Below, piece after piece: positions 1 through 8,551 of a stretch of 64,000 nt of DNA. The position numbers and the translations under genes were made by a program. The notes beneath the pieces were generated by a model that saw only the letters and a list, made by a program, of their open reading frames with translations, was not told where the DNA came from and did not search any database. The DNA comes from Macrosoma leucophasiata. Its lineage: Eukaryota > Arthropoda > Insecta > Lepidoptera > Hedylidae. The DNA lies in assembly GCA_036365455.1 (NCBI GenBank), contig JAWQUS010000032.1, positions 18,236,001 through 18,300,000 on the forward strand, written 5' to 3'. How positions within the stretch are numbered: position 1 is the first letter of the stretch; the number at the start of each line of letters is the position of its first letter.

Positions 1-27
1 ACGCCGGAGTTTGGTAATGTGCCCAGC

Positions 28-71
28 AGATACAGCAACTTATAACAAGATAGCTATAAGTTGCTGTATCT
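28..71. repeat. 17-bp inverted repeat
   Basis: Arms at 28-44 and 55-71 are exact reverse complements (AGATACAGCAACTTATA) around a 10-nt loop. The preceding bases 1-27 resemble the middle of SINE-B (TTTGGTAATGTGCCC), so this may be the scar of an old insertion. Confidence 0.6.
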
Positions 72-149
72 TGCTACACAAACACTTTTCAAGACTGAAA
101 TTTGCTAGAATATAATGTAACTGTAATGGATTTTAATGTTGTATGTCTT

Positions 150-350
150 AAAATAAGATTTATTACTCCCACAGCCCCACACTAGGTAAAACCTGTGTCG
201 TGGGTGCCGTTGTACACACACAACACATAAACAGACACTCAGACCCGAAACAAAAATTTGTAGGCTATACAAATATTGTCCCGTTGCGGGGATCGAACCA
301 GCGATCCTTCGAATCATACGGTCGTCTCACACGACTGGCCTAACCGGGTC
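150..350 (-). mobile_element. SINE-C copy
   Basis: Read on the minus strand it starts GACCCGGTTAGGCC, carries a B-box-like GGTTCGATCCCCG variant, and ends in the GTGGGGCTGTG...AATAAATC tail. It faces a plus-strand copy 123 bp away, head to head. Confidence 0.8.
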
Positions 351-473
351 TTAACGTAGAAGGTAGGTATGTAAGAACGGGTGATTAATGTAGAAGAAGG
401 TAAGAACCGTGGTATGTGGAGCTCCTCGCCCTCAACCTATCCCTTAAGGGACTTCGCGTGAACATATTATTTC

Positions 474-690
474 GACGACCCGGTTAGTCCAGCGGTGTGA
501 GATGTCCGTTTGATTCGAAGGGTCGCGGGTTCGATCCCCGCAGCGGGACAAATATTTGTATGGTCTACAGATATTTGTTTCGGGTCTGGGTGTTTGTGTA
601 TGTGTTGTATGTGTACAACGGCACCCACGACACAGGTTTGTATCTAGTGTGGGGCTGTGAGTGTAAGCGTATTTTATTTTATTTTATATA
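474..690 (+). mobile_element. SINE-C (tRNA-derived SINE), reference copy
   Basis: Short element of about 210 bp. The head has an A-box-like stretch (TTAGTCCAGCGGTGTGAGAT) and a B-box (GGTTCGATCCC, about 529-539) spaced as in a tRNA-type Pol III promoter. The body (ACAAATATTTGTATGG, CGGGTCTGGGTGTTTGTG) and a GTGGGGCTGTGAGTGTAAGCG end follow, then a TTTTA-rich tail. The same unit recurs at 15.25, 37.2, 58.97 (plus) and 0.15, 22.1-22.4, 59.4 kb (minus). The boxes are seen directly; the SINE call is inferred from copy number, a tRNA-like head and no coding capacity. Confidence 0.82.
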
Positions 691-756
691 TCTTTATACA
701 CGTACAGTATAAGTGTATGTACTTTCTATATGATAGAAAAAAAAAAAGTATAGCAC

Positions 757-900
757 ACTGACGGCCAAATACTCAAACGTCACTTAAATCTAAGTGGGAC
801 TTAACAATCTTCTGTCTTTATAAAACATGTTCAAACGATAGAGATAGCTCATATTTGAGGGTTGCTTAAAATTGAGTGACGATTGAGTATTCGGCCATCA
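757..900. mobile_element. MITE-1, terminal-inverted-repeat element
   Basis: About 140 bp with imperfect terminal inverted repeats: CTGACGGCCAAATACTCAA at the left and, reverse-complemented from the right, CTGATGGCCGAATACTCAA. A second copy lies inverted at 19022-19172. No coding capacity; the superfamily is not determined. Confidence 0.75.
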
Positions 901-1146
901 GCTTACTGTAAACACAACTGCAAAAAACATGGACTAGAGAAATGACTAAGTACACAATTTTTTTAAGTAATAAAATATCTATTTTCTTGCTAATTGAATA
1001 AGTATAATTTTGTTTTACTACACTAAGTCTTATATTTTTATGAAGAAAACTGTGTGTTTATTTATAAAGATGTAGGTATAATACATTGAAATTAAATGAT
1101 ATAGACAAATTAATTGAAAATGTATTAGTTTATACCAAATATTTTT

Positions 1147-1430
1147 CACTGGTGGTAGAGTTCCAGTGACGGAGCTTGCGGGCGTAGGCACCACCGCATT
1201 ACCAAATATACTTGTCGCTAAATGGTAGTGTTCAGCACTATCGTGTTCCGGTCAGGTGGTAATGTACGGCCCTGTAATTTCCGGCACAGAGGCATAACAC
1301 CAAATGCCTCAGGAGTGGCAGCGCATCTGCATTTTGACCTCTGGTCATTGTGTGGGTGTCTATAGGCTGCAGTCATCACTTAACAGCAATGTGAGCTGCA
1401 TGCTTGTTGGCCACTTTCATTACACTATTA
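1147..1430 (+). mobile_element. SINE-A copy with general family description
   Basis: Family unit of about 285 bp, always starting ACTGGTGGTAGAGC and ending TTGCCACTTCCATTACATAAA(n). The first 50 bases fold: GGTGG pairs with CCACC, and GAGCTCC pairs with GGAGCTC around AGTGAC. No tRNA A/B boxes or 5S-type boxes are recognisable in either orientation. The tail resembles the CR1-like LINE ends at 26.6, 29.7 and 39.7 kb. About 37 full, truncated or decayed copies occur here on both strands. A fixed 5' end plus poly-A favours a SINE over random LINE 3' ends. This copy has GAGTTCC/GGAGCTT in the stem and lacks a clear poly-A run. Confidence 0.8.
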
Positions 1431-1957
1431 TTTATTTTATTTTGTTTACTTTGACATATTAATCAACGTATCAGTTGTTATTCGTTTTAATTTTATATTT
1501 GTAATTTGACCTATCACAAGCAAATTCTATTATTTCCAAGTGATTAAATGAATTTTTGAGTTTGAGTTTGAGTTTGAGTTACATAAAAAAATCAACATAT
1601 TTTTCACTAATCAAAAGCTAAGCTTAAGAAAAATAAATATTACAAAAGCTAAGTTTATTTTCTTTCGCGGGAAACTAAAAATTTTAGAAAAATAAATACT
1701 TACAGCAACAAAAAGAGGTATTTATTTATTAACAACAGTCCAAACAAGTAATTCGACTAATTTTAAAAACAAAAACAAAAGTTCATCGACTCATTAATAC
1801 CTTTTTAACTTACCTATTAAAACATTTTAAAAATAAACTCAAAACTATACAACCTACTTTCTTAATTAATCATACTTAAATACTTAAATGGTCAAAATTA
1901 CAGGTAAATTAAAAAACTTACTCAATTTTTCAAAAAATAGAACACAAACGTCCACGC
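1429..1957. other. AT-rich spacer, no gene seen
   Basis: Contains a TTTGAG hexamer run at 1554-1580 and otherwise A/T-rich sequence with no long open frame and no recognised repeat. Confidence 0.6.
1554..1580. repeat. (TTTGAG)n microsatellite
   Basis: About four and a half tandem TTTGAG units. Confidence 0.85.
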
Positions 1958-2080
1958 GTGCGTTTGTTGCGCGCGCGCCGCGGTACTGCGCAGCATCAGG
2001 GTTTTGACCTCGCGGCGGTCACAGATATCTATATAGAGTTGTATACCAGTCCCCAGTCCTGCAGCTTGTTACCTGGTATC
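1955..2080 (+). promoter_or_regulatory. Candidate promoter island
   Basis: A GC-rich non-repetitive patch in AT-rich DNA, with ACGCGTGCG, GCGCGCGCC and CTGCGCAGCATC (NRF1-like), followed at about 2030 by TATATAG. A CAGTCC run lies about 25-35 bp further on, where a start site would be expected. No open frame follows that can be tied to it. It could also be a decayed element. Confidence 0.25.
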
Positions 2081-2276
2081 GGTATTTGAAAGATTTATCG
2101 CAAATTCGTCTAGTGGTAAATTTGAATTATCGTTATTCTTGGTATTAACAATCCATTGATATTGAGTTGATATGATGAACTATGCTTATTATTTCATTTA
2201 CGAATTAAGTTTTAAAAAGTTATTCATGATGAATGAGGACCAATAACTAATTTAAAACTAAAAAAAAACGTTGGAA

Positions 2277-2637
2277 CGCCCCGTTGAATCAGAATCAGAA
2301 TCAGAATCAGAAACTCATTTATTCATTTAGGGTGACAGGCACCTCTTATGACACGTCAAACACAAACAAAATAAATTAAAGCGAATAACAATTGATATAC
2401 ATGTCAAACAAGATGAAAAATATATGTAAAGTCAAGAATATCACTAAGATAAAACTAAATGTAAAAGTATATCAGTAGAATGTCTCTTTTCCCCTTTACG
2501 AACTGATAACAAAGAGTAAAAAGAAAAGAAAAGAGTCATTCTTTGTCATTCACCGGCAAAGTTCCAAAGGCCAATATGATCTGAGAAAAACTTGCCGGAA
2601 AAAACTCAGTCAGTTGGAAAACTATTCCAACGGGGCG
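2277..2637 (-). mobile_element. Unclassified LINE-like 3' end with hexamer tail
   Basis: Read on the minus strand it ends in a run of GATTCT hexamers (2286-2312 on plus), typical of a LINE simple-repeat tail. The ends also carry a short inverted match (CGCCCCGTTG / CAACGGGGCG), so a DNA element is possible. No coding frame is recognised. Confidence 0.4.
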
Positions 2638-2640
2638 GTA

Positions 2641-2989
2641 GTAAATACAATGAAACTAAGGCCATTGCGTTCCACGCTAATCCCCATGCCAAGCGTGGCT
2701 ATTAGTGCATAAGCTCCCTTACAACTCACAACACTATTGTGCGCTTTAGGAAGGCTTTAGTCCAGCCGTGGATACCTTTTGGTAAGAATGCTGATGATAT
2801 TGATGAATGGTAAAGTATTATAAATCGTCCAAAAATAAAACAGGTTAAATTTTGTTTTTGAACCGAGTTCTAAAATGATGATCTTTATTCGGCCGGTACA
2901 TGTAATAATATATTTTTATGTTTGTACGTACACTGATTTCGCCGAGGTTTCTGAACCGATTTACGTAATTCTTTTTTGTTTGATGCGGA
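2641..2989. other. Spacer, no gene seen
   Basis: Low-complexity AT sequence with no feature supported. Confidence 0.5.
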
Positions 2990-3045
2990 ATAGCTTACCT
3001 CTCCTGCCCCTTCGGGGATTACAGGTGTGAAGTTACGTTTTAATA
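2990..3045 (+). repeat. SINE-B tail fragment
   Basis: Only the family 3' end is present (CTGCCCCTTCGGGGATTACA then GAAGTTACG). The sequence before it is not SINE-B, so this is either a 5'-truncated copy or the end of the partner LINE. Confidence 0.5.
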
Positions 3046-3179
3046 CAATGAAATTTCTACTTTAATGATTTTAGCTTGGCACCGACTTCAAACCTATTAG
3101 TAAATAGCACATACATATAAATAACGGGTAGTATATAGTTAATATTAAATTTTTATTATTTTTTACTTTTTAGTTTTGA

Positions 3180-3400
3180 TACTGCTTGCGAGAGTGTAAG
3201 CATGACTGCATTATTTAAGTACATACCACTAAATGGTAGTGTTCCGTAATGGTAACATTCCGGCCAGGTGGTAATGTACGGCTCCGTTTTTCCGATACAG
3301 AGGCATAACCTCAGGAATGGCAAAGCACTTATATTGAAATCTGGGTTTTTAAGTAGATGTCTATATTTTGGGACCAAGAACTGTTGTTTCATATTTATAC
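3180..3400 (+). repeat. Decayed SINE-A copy
   Basis: Recognisable blocks are CACTAAATGGTAGTGTTC, CCGGCCAGGTGGTAATGTAC and AGAGGCATAACCTCAGG. The head is gone and substitutions are heavy. Confidence 0.6.
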
Positions 3401-3569
3401 TGTAGGGAATAAATAGGAATAGGAGGGTAAATGCATGTTGATAATGAAATAAAAGGCGGTGCCTTGCCATAGCTCGCTCTCTTTTCGCTTCGGCTACCAT
3501 TGGGGCAAATTCTAAAAGATATGTCGTAACTCTTTCAGTCGGTGTACTCAGGACTCAAGGGCTTTTTAT

Positions 3570-3927
3570 TGTAATTAGGTTATAATTATAGTCATAATTT
3601 TCTTTGATCTTTTATAAGTGCTGAATCTTGGTTTAGTAATTATTTATTAGTCATCTTCTCTTATATAAAAATGAATGTTTGTCTGTATGTCCTTTAAAGA
3701 ATCGTAAATTCAAAACTTTGCTAACAACTCATAGTTGTTGTACATGAGCCGACGAAGGTTTCTGAGTTGGCAAATCCGACAAATGGCGCCACTGTCTTTT
3801 TTTAGTTAGTGGCGTAGCAACGCGCAGGGTACAGCTACTTAGGTCATAATTACTGTCCTAATTGTATTTGATCTTTTAAAAGTGTTGAATCTTGGTTTTG
3901 TAATTATAATTACTTATTAGTGATGTA
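3570..3927. repeat. Diverged direct duplication flanking a short insertion
   Basis: About 85 bp (TTTGATCTTTTATAAGTGCT..) at 3570-3655 recurs at about 3840-3927 as TTTGATCTTTTAAAAGTGTT... Between them is a unit starting TATATAAAAATGAATGTTTG and ending GCAGGGTACAGCTACTTA, similar to the Helitron-like ends elsewhere in the window. Confidence 0.5.
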
Positions 3928-4036
3928 AAACATAATTGTAATTGGGTTGTACTGTTTTAAATCTATATCTGTTAGGTTTCTGCATAATAGGTTTGTAATT
4001 TAATAACTGATCTTTATTTCTAAGAATATATATTTA

Positions 4037-4303
4037 CAGTATCCAACAAGAAATAATGCACATGGACCTCAGGAAGAGACGTCGGCTTATTTCGTATCTG
4101 TAGAGCGTTATCTCTTTCGCACCTTACCTATTTCACGTTTGTCGACCATTTTGATCAAGTTTTGACCAATACCGGACTACGGCTGCTTACGTAGGCAGTG
4201 TGCAGCAGAGATAACGCTCTACAAAGCCGACTAAACGAAGCAAAGAAACTAGCCGATTGTCACTTTCATAGGCTCGATGTGCATTATTTCTTGATGGGCA
4301 CTG
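4037..4303. mobile_element. MITE-2, Tc1/mariner-type foldback
   Basis: 267 bp flanked by TA on both sides (4035-4036 and 4304-4305). The terminal inverted repeat is CAGTATCCAACAAGAAATAA, continuing to GCAC, against the reverse complement of the right end, CAGTGCCCATCAAGAAATAA. A second inner inverted match is GTAGAGCGTTATCTCT / AGAGATAACGCTCTAC. TA duplication and CAGT ends fit a non-autonomous Tc1/mariner derivative. No transposase frame. Confidence 0.75.
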
Positions 4304-4305
4304 TA

Positions 4306-4797
4306 TAATATTGTATTTTTAATTTATTCAAGTATGTAAAAACAGCAGCTCTATATAAATACATGTACAGGACACAAGGTGGACGTTCATCGACCGGTAT
4401 TAGCATACAGGTAAAATTTTTGCCAACAAACCTAATGTTTTTGTATGCAATGTACGTTAGGCGAAAGTGTACGTCACTATTTTTAATGTGTTAAGGTTCA
4501 AAATAATGATGCGCAAGAGTTTCTAGTTGCGTAATAATAGTATCGAGTGCATCTAAAGTATACTATTGACAATCTGCAATGTGTAAAAAGTTACTAATTA
4601 TTAGCTACATTAAAAAAATCCCCGTATAAGGCTAGGGTGGCACCCGGGGCGGATGACTAAAAAAAAGGGAAATACTTTCCATTCTTTTATATCTTATTTC
4701 TCCATTCTCCACCGTTGTGCCCCCCTGTCAAAAGCAAATTCTGCCTCTGGCGCCCCTTGGTATTCATGCGAAAGTGAGTTTTATGTACTTACTCATA
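4306..4797. other. Spacer, no gene seen
   Basis: No repeat recognised and no frame with coding character. A short ORF crossing into the SINE-B at its right end is not credible. Confidence 0.5.
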
Positions 4798-4798
4798 A

Positions 4799-5088
4799 CT
4801 GCCTCAGTAGCCTAGTGGTAGCAGGCCACTACTGCGCTGGAGGTTCTGGGTTCGATTCCCGGGTCGGGGGCTATCAAAAATCTCTGGTACTATTGGGATT
4901 TTTCCAATTTCTGGAAGTGTCCCAGTACCTCGGCGTTTGGAAATGTGCCCGGAGATGGCAACAGGTTCGACACCTGTTACATGGGCCAAAAACGTAACCG
5001 GCAAATCGTGGGTGTTTGCATGTATGCTTGAATGCATACATTTACCTCTGCCTACCCCTTCGGGGATTACAGGCGTAAAGTTACGTTT
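4799..5088 (+). mobile_element. SINE-B (tRNA-derived SINE), reference copy
   Basis: About 290 bp. The tRNA-like head runs CTGCCTCAGTAGCCTAGTGG with an A-box (TAGCCTAGTGGTAGCAGG) and a B-box (GGTTCGATTCC, 4848-4858) with GC-rich T-arm flanks. The body contains GGATTTTTCCAATTTCTGG and GTGCCCGGAGATGGCAAC. The 3' end is GCCTACCCCTTCGGGGATTA followed by GTAAAGTTACGTTTTT. That end matches the terminal bases of the RTE-like LINE fragments at 10.8 and 13.9 kb, which suggests it is mobilised by that LINE. Confidence 0.85.
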
Positions 5089-5222
5089 TTATTTAATTTA
5101 CAGTGATTTATACAAAATACAGATCATGAATAAAGCGAGAATATACATACATTATACTAAAAAAGCTCCAATATTAAGGAAAAATTATGCATGCAAAAAC
5201 AGCTTTAATTTCTTTTTAAGTT

Positions 5223-5292
5223 ACTAAGGTGGCAAACAAGCATGCAGTTCACACTGATGTTAAGTGATGACTGCAGCCTATAGCCCTCAGAA
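5223..5292 (-). repeat. SINE-A 3' fragment
   Basis: GGTGGCAAACAAGCATGCAG to CTGCAGCCTATAG is the tail third of SINE-A read in reverse. It then runs into SINE-B-like sequence. Confidence 0.65.
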
Positions 5293-5315
5293 TTTAGGCG
5301 TAGTATTAGTGGCCT

Positions 5316-5665
5316 AGTATTAGTGACGTAGATCGTAAGCGATCTTCTCGGTTAAGCATTACGGGCGCGGTCGGATGTGTGACCGCTAGTGGCAAATTAA
5401 AAAAAAATGCGCGTTTCCGTGCTTCGGAGGGCACGTTAAGCCGTCGGTCCCGGTTGCTATCGATAGATAGCAGTCGTTAAACCTTGTCGGAGGCCTTATG
5501 GGCGGTTTGAAAACATCTGACAGCGGGTTGGCCACTAACCCGTATCTCCACCAATCCGCATTGGAGCAGCGTGGTTGAGTAAGCTCCAGGCCTCCCCCCA
5601 AAAAAGGGGAGAGACTCGTGCCCAGTAGTGGGACGTATAATGTTGCCATTATTATTATTATTATA
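5316..5665 (+). mobile_element. SINE-D (5S rRNA-derived SINE)
   Basis: The head, GATCGTAAGCGATCTTCTCG then GTTAAGCATTACGGGCGCGG and a GTGTGACCGCTAGTGG end, lines up with the 5S rRNA region carrying its internal promoter (TTAAGCAGCGTCGGGCGCGG ... GGACCGCTTGGG in insect 5S). The body follows (GTGCTTCGGAGGGCACGTTA, CGGAGGCCTTATGGGCGG), then CAGTAGTGGGACGTATAATG and an (ATT)n tail. A target duplication TATTAGTGGCCT flanks it (5304-5315 and 5666-5677), inside SINE-B sequence. TSD, tail and 5S-like head are seen directly; the SINE3-type name is inferred. Confidence 0.8.
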
Positions 5666-5704
5666 TATTAGTGGCCTGCTACCACTAGGCTACTGAGGCA
5701 GTTA
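5666..5704 (-). repeat. SINE-B head fragment
   Basis: GGCCTGCTACCACTAGGCTA then CTGAGGCAG is the SINE-B A-box region in reverse. With the remnant left of 5304 it shows that the SINE-D landed in a SINE-B. Confidence 0.6.
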
Positions 5705-5749
5705 AATGAAATAAATCTATTTAATAATATTTGTATTAAATCTAAGGTT

Positions 5750-6045
5750 TTGACAAAAGAGCAACACGCTGAGTTTGTTGGGTAGCGGAGTTCTTCTCAG
5801 TAGTGCCTGCACTTGGAACTCTGCTAAGTGAATGACTATGATTATGATGAACAGATTTTTCATTTTCTTCTATGAAGGAATTGAAAAATTTGATGTTTCT
5901 ATATCGGGTAAATATTATTATTAAATTGGTATTTATGAAAACCTATTGGATTATTATTTTAAGTCATTATCTCTAGGTAGCTTATAACCTGACAATGCAA
6001 AAGTGTCCTTGTTGACCAATTTGAAAAAATAAATTTGTATTTTGA
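5750..6045 (+). mobile_element. LINE 3' terminal fragment
   Basis: A block from TTCTATGAAGGAATTGAAAA to CAAAAGTGTCCTTGT and an A/T-rich end is shared with 14500-14697 in the same orientation. The upstream part (AACACGCTGAGTTTGTTGGG) resembles a degraded LINE C-terminus. The end is marked by AATAAATTTG. Confidence 0.5.
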
Positions 6046-6049
6046 ATTA

Positions 6050-6364
6050 GTAATAGTAATAGTTTATTTACGTAAAAGATACACAAATTTCCACAAGTGG
6101 TTACAGCAAGACATATTTTGTACAAAGTTAATGTTGAACACCTGATGCCCAAAGTAAGATTTAACTTGTGTTATGGGTACCAGGGCTCTCAAACCTTACA
6201 TAATTAATTATTTTACGGTTCCGTGTCGGTGTATCTTATTTAAGACAATTTTACATATGTAGTAATAACTAAACAGAGTAATAGAAATAAACAGAGCAGG
6301 CAGAGATTACATGAATATACACTAATATTACATGAAATTAGAAATCAACTGGTGTATTTGTGTG

Positions 6365-6404
<40 letters not shown>

Positions 6405-7000
6405 CCTGTTTACGTACGTGTTTAACCTAAAGTACTGAAAGTTTTAGCAGATTTTCAGTATCACTATAAGATTTGGTCATGAGCCATTTTTTCACTTGTT
6501 TCTTACATTGAGATCTTGACAAAGGATAAATGTTACAGTATTAATTAGCTAGATTATAAAGCATCCTATGACGGTATGATGCCGTGCAGCAATGGCGTCC
6601 TTAAAGACCGGGAGACGACACACTTTGTGCGCGCGACGTTTATTTAATATATTAGGGTCATATACTAGACAGGCATGTTTTCTGCAAATTGTCTCGAGCA
6701 CAAAGAGTTGCCTTATGGTCAGCATTTGACATTCAGAAAAAAGTTGATCTGTGGGGAATCTGAAAGACTTAAAATACATAATCTATAGTATTGTCCTTTG
6801 TGCACGTTCAAGGGGCAGCAATAATGACTTGACTGCTCCACCCCATACTGTTATGCAGTATGTCATTATAGATTGACATAGAGCGTAATAAACCAAGCGC
6901 AGTGTGTCAGCGTCACCTGAATATCGCAGTCTTTTAAAAATAAATATCATCTTGCGGACACGGGCAGTAAGATTTGCTATCTGATATTTCCATGTCATGA
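6050..7000 (-). pseudogene. Degenerate LINE reverse transcriptase C-terminus and 3' UTR
   Basis: Two same-frame peptides (6998-6783 and 6779-6549) are separated by an in-frame TAG. The first contains YYALCQSIMTYCITVWGGA and LLPLERAQRT, the thumb and C-terminal region typical of Jockey/CR1-group LINEs. The second continues with LTIRQLFVLETICRK. The 3' UTR runs to about 6060 and ends in a TAATAG-type simple repeat. It contains the (TG)n run at 6359-6402. The N-terminal RT and endonuclease are absent, so it is a dead 5'-truncated copy. Confidence 0.75.
6359..6402. repeat. (TG)n microsatellite
   Basis: About 22 TG units with one CG interruption. Confidence 0.95.
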
Positions 7001-7023
7001 AAATATCAGATAGTAAATCTTAC
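6963..7023. repeat. Imperfect 28-bp inverted repeat
   Basis: GGCAGTAAGATTTGCTATCT and onward pairs with AGATAGTAAATCTTACTGCC across a short spacer. It sits at the 5' broken end of the LINE fragment. Confidence 0.7.
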
Positions 7024-7254
7024 TGCCTTGAATTTGGAATCAACACTACAGCAATCTGTTGAACTGAACGAACATATTTTTTCTTCCACAAAAACCAATT
7101 AAGGTTAATTCACGTGACGTAATAAATACAAATCGCTATTGATTCTGATGTTTATTGGAGTTATCGGAATATATTTATTCAAACATTAAGTAAATGGGTA
7201 TTAGTCATTCTGGGTGAATGACTGGTTGATGGTATTAGTGATATTGGCGTTTAA

Positions 7255-7585
7255 AAGTGCAGTCCAGTTTGAGTTTATTCAATGTTGGAACTTGAAGACG
7301 TAGGCACCACCACATTACCTTTATTTTAACCAGTGGAAAATGCGTTACGCATATACGTCTCGCCACTACAGCAGAAAGTGGCGCGCAGATCCACACCTAA
7401 TGCCGCTCCTTCTCTGGGTTTCTCTTGGCTTCGCCGGTGTGGGGACAAACATCGGGTACTGAGCCCCCCCGCCACGACAATGTGGAAACCCTCTTGGGGG
7501 ACCAGCGCATTACCTAATCTATCTGCCGCTTAATGGTAGCGTTAAGTGCTATCGTGTTCCAGATAGGTAGTGATGCATAATAATG
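7255..7585 (+). repeat. Old SINE-A interrupted by about 175 bp
   Basis: GGCACCACCACATTACC at 7300 and CGCATTACCTAATCTATCTG at 7507 are successive SINE-A blocks. Between them about 7328-7505 is GC-rich unrelated sequence with a small open frame (7333-7533) of no recognised family. Confidence 0.5.
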
Positions 7586-7589
7586 ATAT

Positions 7590-7670
7590 AATAATGGCAA
7601 CCCTTGATACGTCCCACTGCTAGGAACGAGTACCCCTTCTTGGGAGGAGGCCTGGAGCTTACTCCACCAG
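7590..7670 (-). repeat. SINE-D 3' fragment
   Basis: AATGGCAACCCTTGATACGT then CCCACTGCTAGGAACGAG and GGAGGCCTGGAGCTTACTCC is the tail of SINE-D in reverse. The 5S-like head is missing. Confidence 0.65.
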
Positions 7671-7680
7671 TCTGTTTTTA

Positions 7681-8035
7681 ATATCGTTGGATAGTTCTTT
7701 CAAAATTGTTGCAGGTGTGCAATTAACATTTTTCGATTTAGTTAACTGTTCGTGACTTATTAAGCTTTAAAGTAAATAAAAATCGTCAGAGTCAAATGTA
7801 AGTAGTCCCCTCCCCCTATACCAACTAAACGGTTGTTGTTAGAAATTTAAACGTTACGGCAATAGTAGCTAGATATAACGAAATTAAAAGGAAAACTATC
7901 ACACTTAAGTTGGCTTTACAAGTTTGCGAGTAATAGTCGGCCAAATGTATTTTACTAGAGATTTTTTAACAATTCCATAGATAATATTTATTTATTTTTT
8001 AATTTCATTAATCAAACCTATAAACTGCAGAATAA
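7681..8035 (+). mobile_element. Interspersed repeat family A
   Basis: Shares long blocks with 27410-27885 (plus) and 32375-32855 (minus): TTTTTCGATTTAGTTAACTG, CTAAACGGTTGTTG, CGTTACGGCAATAG, GGCTTTACAAGTTTGCGAGT. No coding frame. The other copies end in the ACGGAACCCTA...GCACTTGACCGGTTTT motif. Confidence 0.6.
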
Positions 8036-8083
8036 TCTATCGAATTAATGAACTGCAAACGTCACGTTGCCTTGGAGCCCCCG

Positions 8084-8121
8084 TCCCCCCCGTCACATTG
8101 GTAGTGTGACGGGGGGGACGT
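8084..8121. repeat. GC-rich perfect hairpin
   Basis: CGTCCCCCCCGTCACA and TGTGACGGGGGGGACG are perfect arms around a short loop. Confidence 0.8.
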
Positions 8122-8153
8122 ATACAAACAGTATACGAATAAGTATACGTTTA

Positions 8154-8451
8154 ACTGGTGGTAGAGCACCAGTGACGGAGCTCGCGGGCGTAGGCACCAC
8201 CGCATTACCTAATATACTTGCCGCTAAATGGTAGTGTTCAGCACTATCGTGTTCCGGTCAGGTGGTAATGTACGGCCCTGTAATTTCCGGCACAGAGGCA
8301 TAACACCTTAGGCCTCAGGAGTGGTAACGCATCTGCATTTTGACCTCGGTCTTTGTGTGGGTGTCTATAGGCTGCAGTCATCACTTAACATCAATGTGAA
8401 CTGCATGCTTGTTTGCCACTTCGATAACGTAAAAAAAAAAAAAAAAAAAAA
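8154..8451 (+). mobile_element. SINE-A, full length with poly-A
   Basis: Head ACTGGTGGTAGAGCACCAGT to a 21-base A tail. The stem base GAGCTCC is mutated to GAGCACC. It lies about 100 bp beyond the 3' end of the host gene's last exon. Confidence 0.88.
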
Positions 8452-8492
8452 CAACGTATACGAATGTATTTTATAGACGGCCCCTAACAGTC

Positions 8493-8498
8493 TTTAAT
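8493..8498 (-). terminator. ATTAAA poly(A) signal candidate
   Basis: On the minus strand ATTAAA occurs 54 bases past the TAG stop of the host gene, in TTAGAGATTAAAGACTG. No AATAAA is nearer. It fits a short 3' UTR. Confidence 0.4.
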
Positions 8499-8551
8499 CT
8501 CTAATTGAAATAAAAGTCTATCCGTGGTCTTATAACAAATTTACTAAAATA

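Noticed and set aside
4799..4880. tRNA gene at the SINE-B head
   Set aside because: Only A and B boxes are tRNA-like; the anticodon arm does not fold and the unit is dispersed with a common 3' body.
5316..5420. 5S rRNA gene
   Set aside because: Only the promoter half is 5S-like, several conserved positions differ, and it continues into a shared SINE body.
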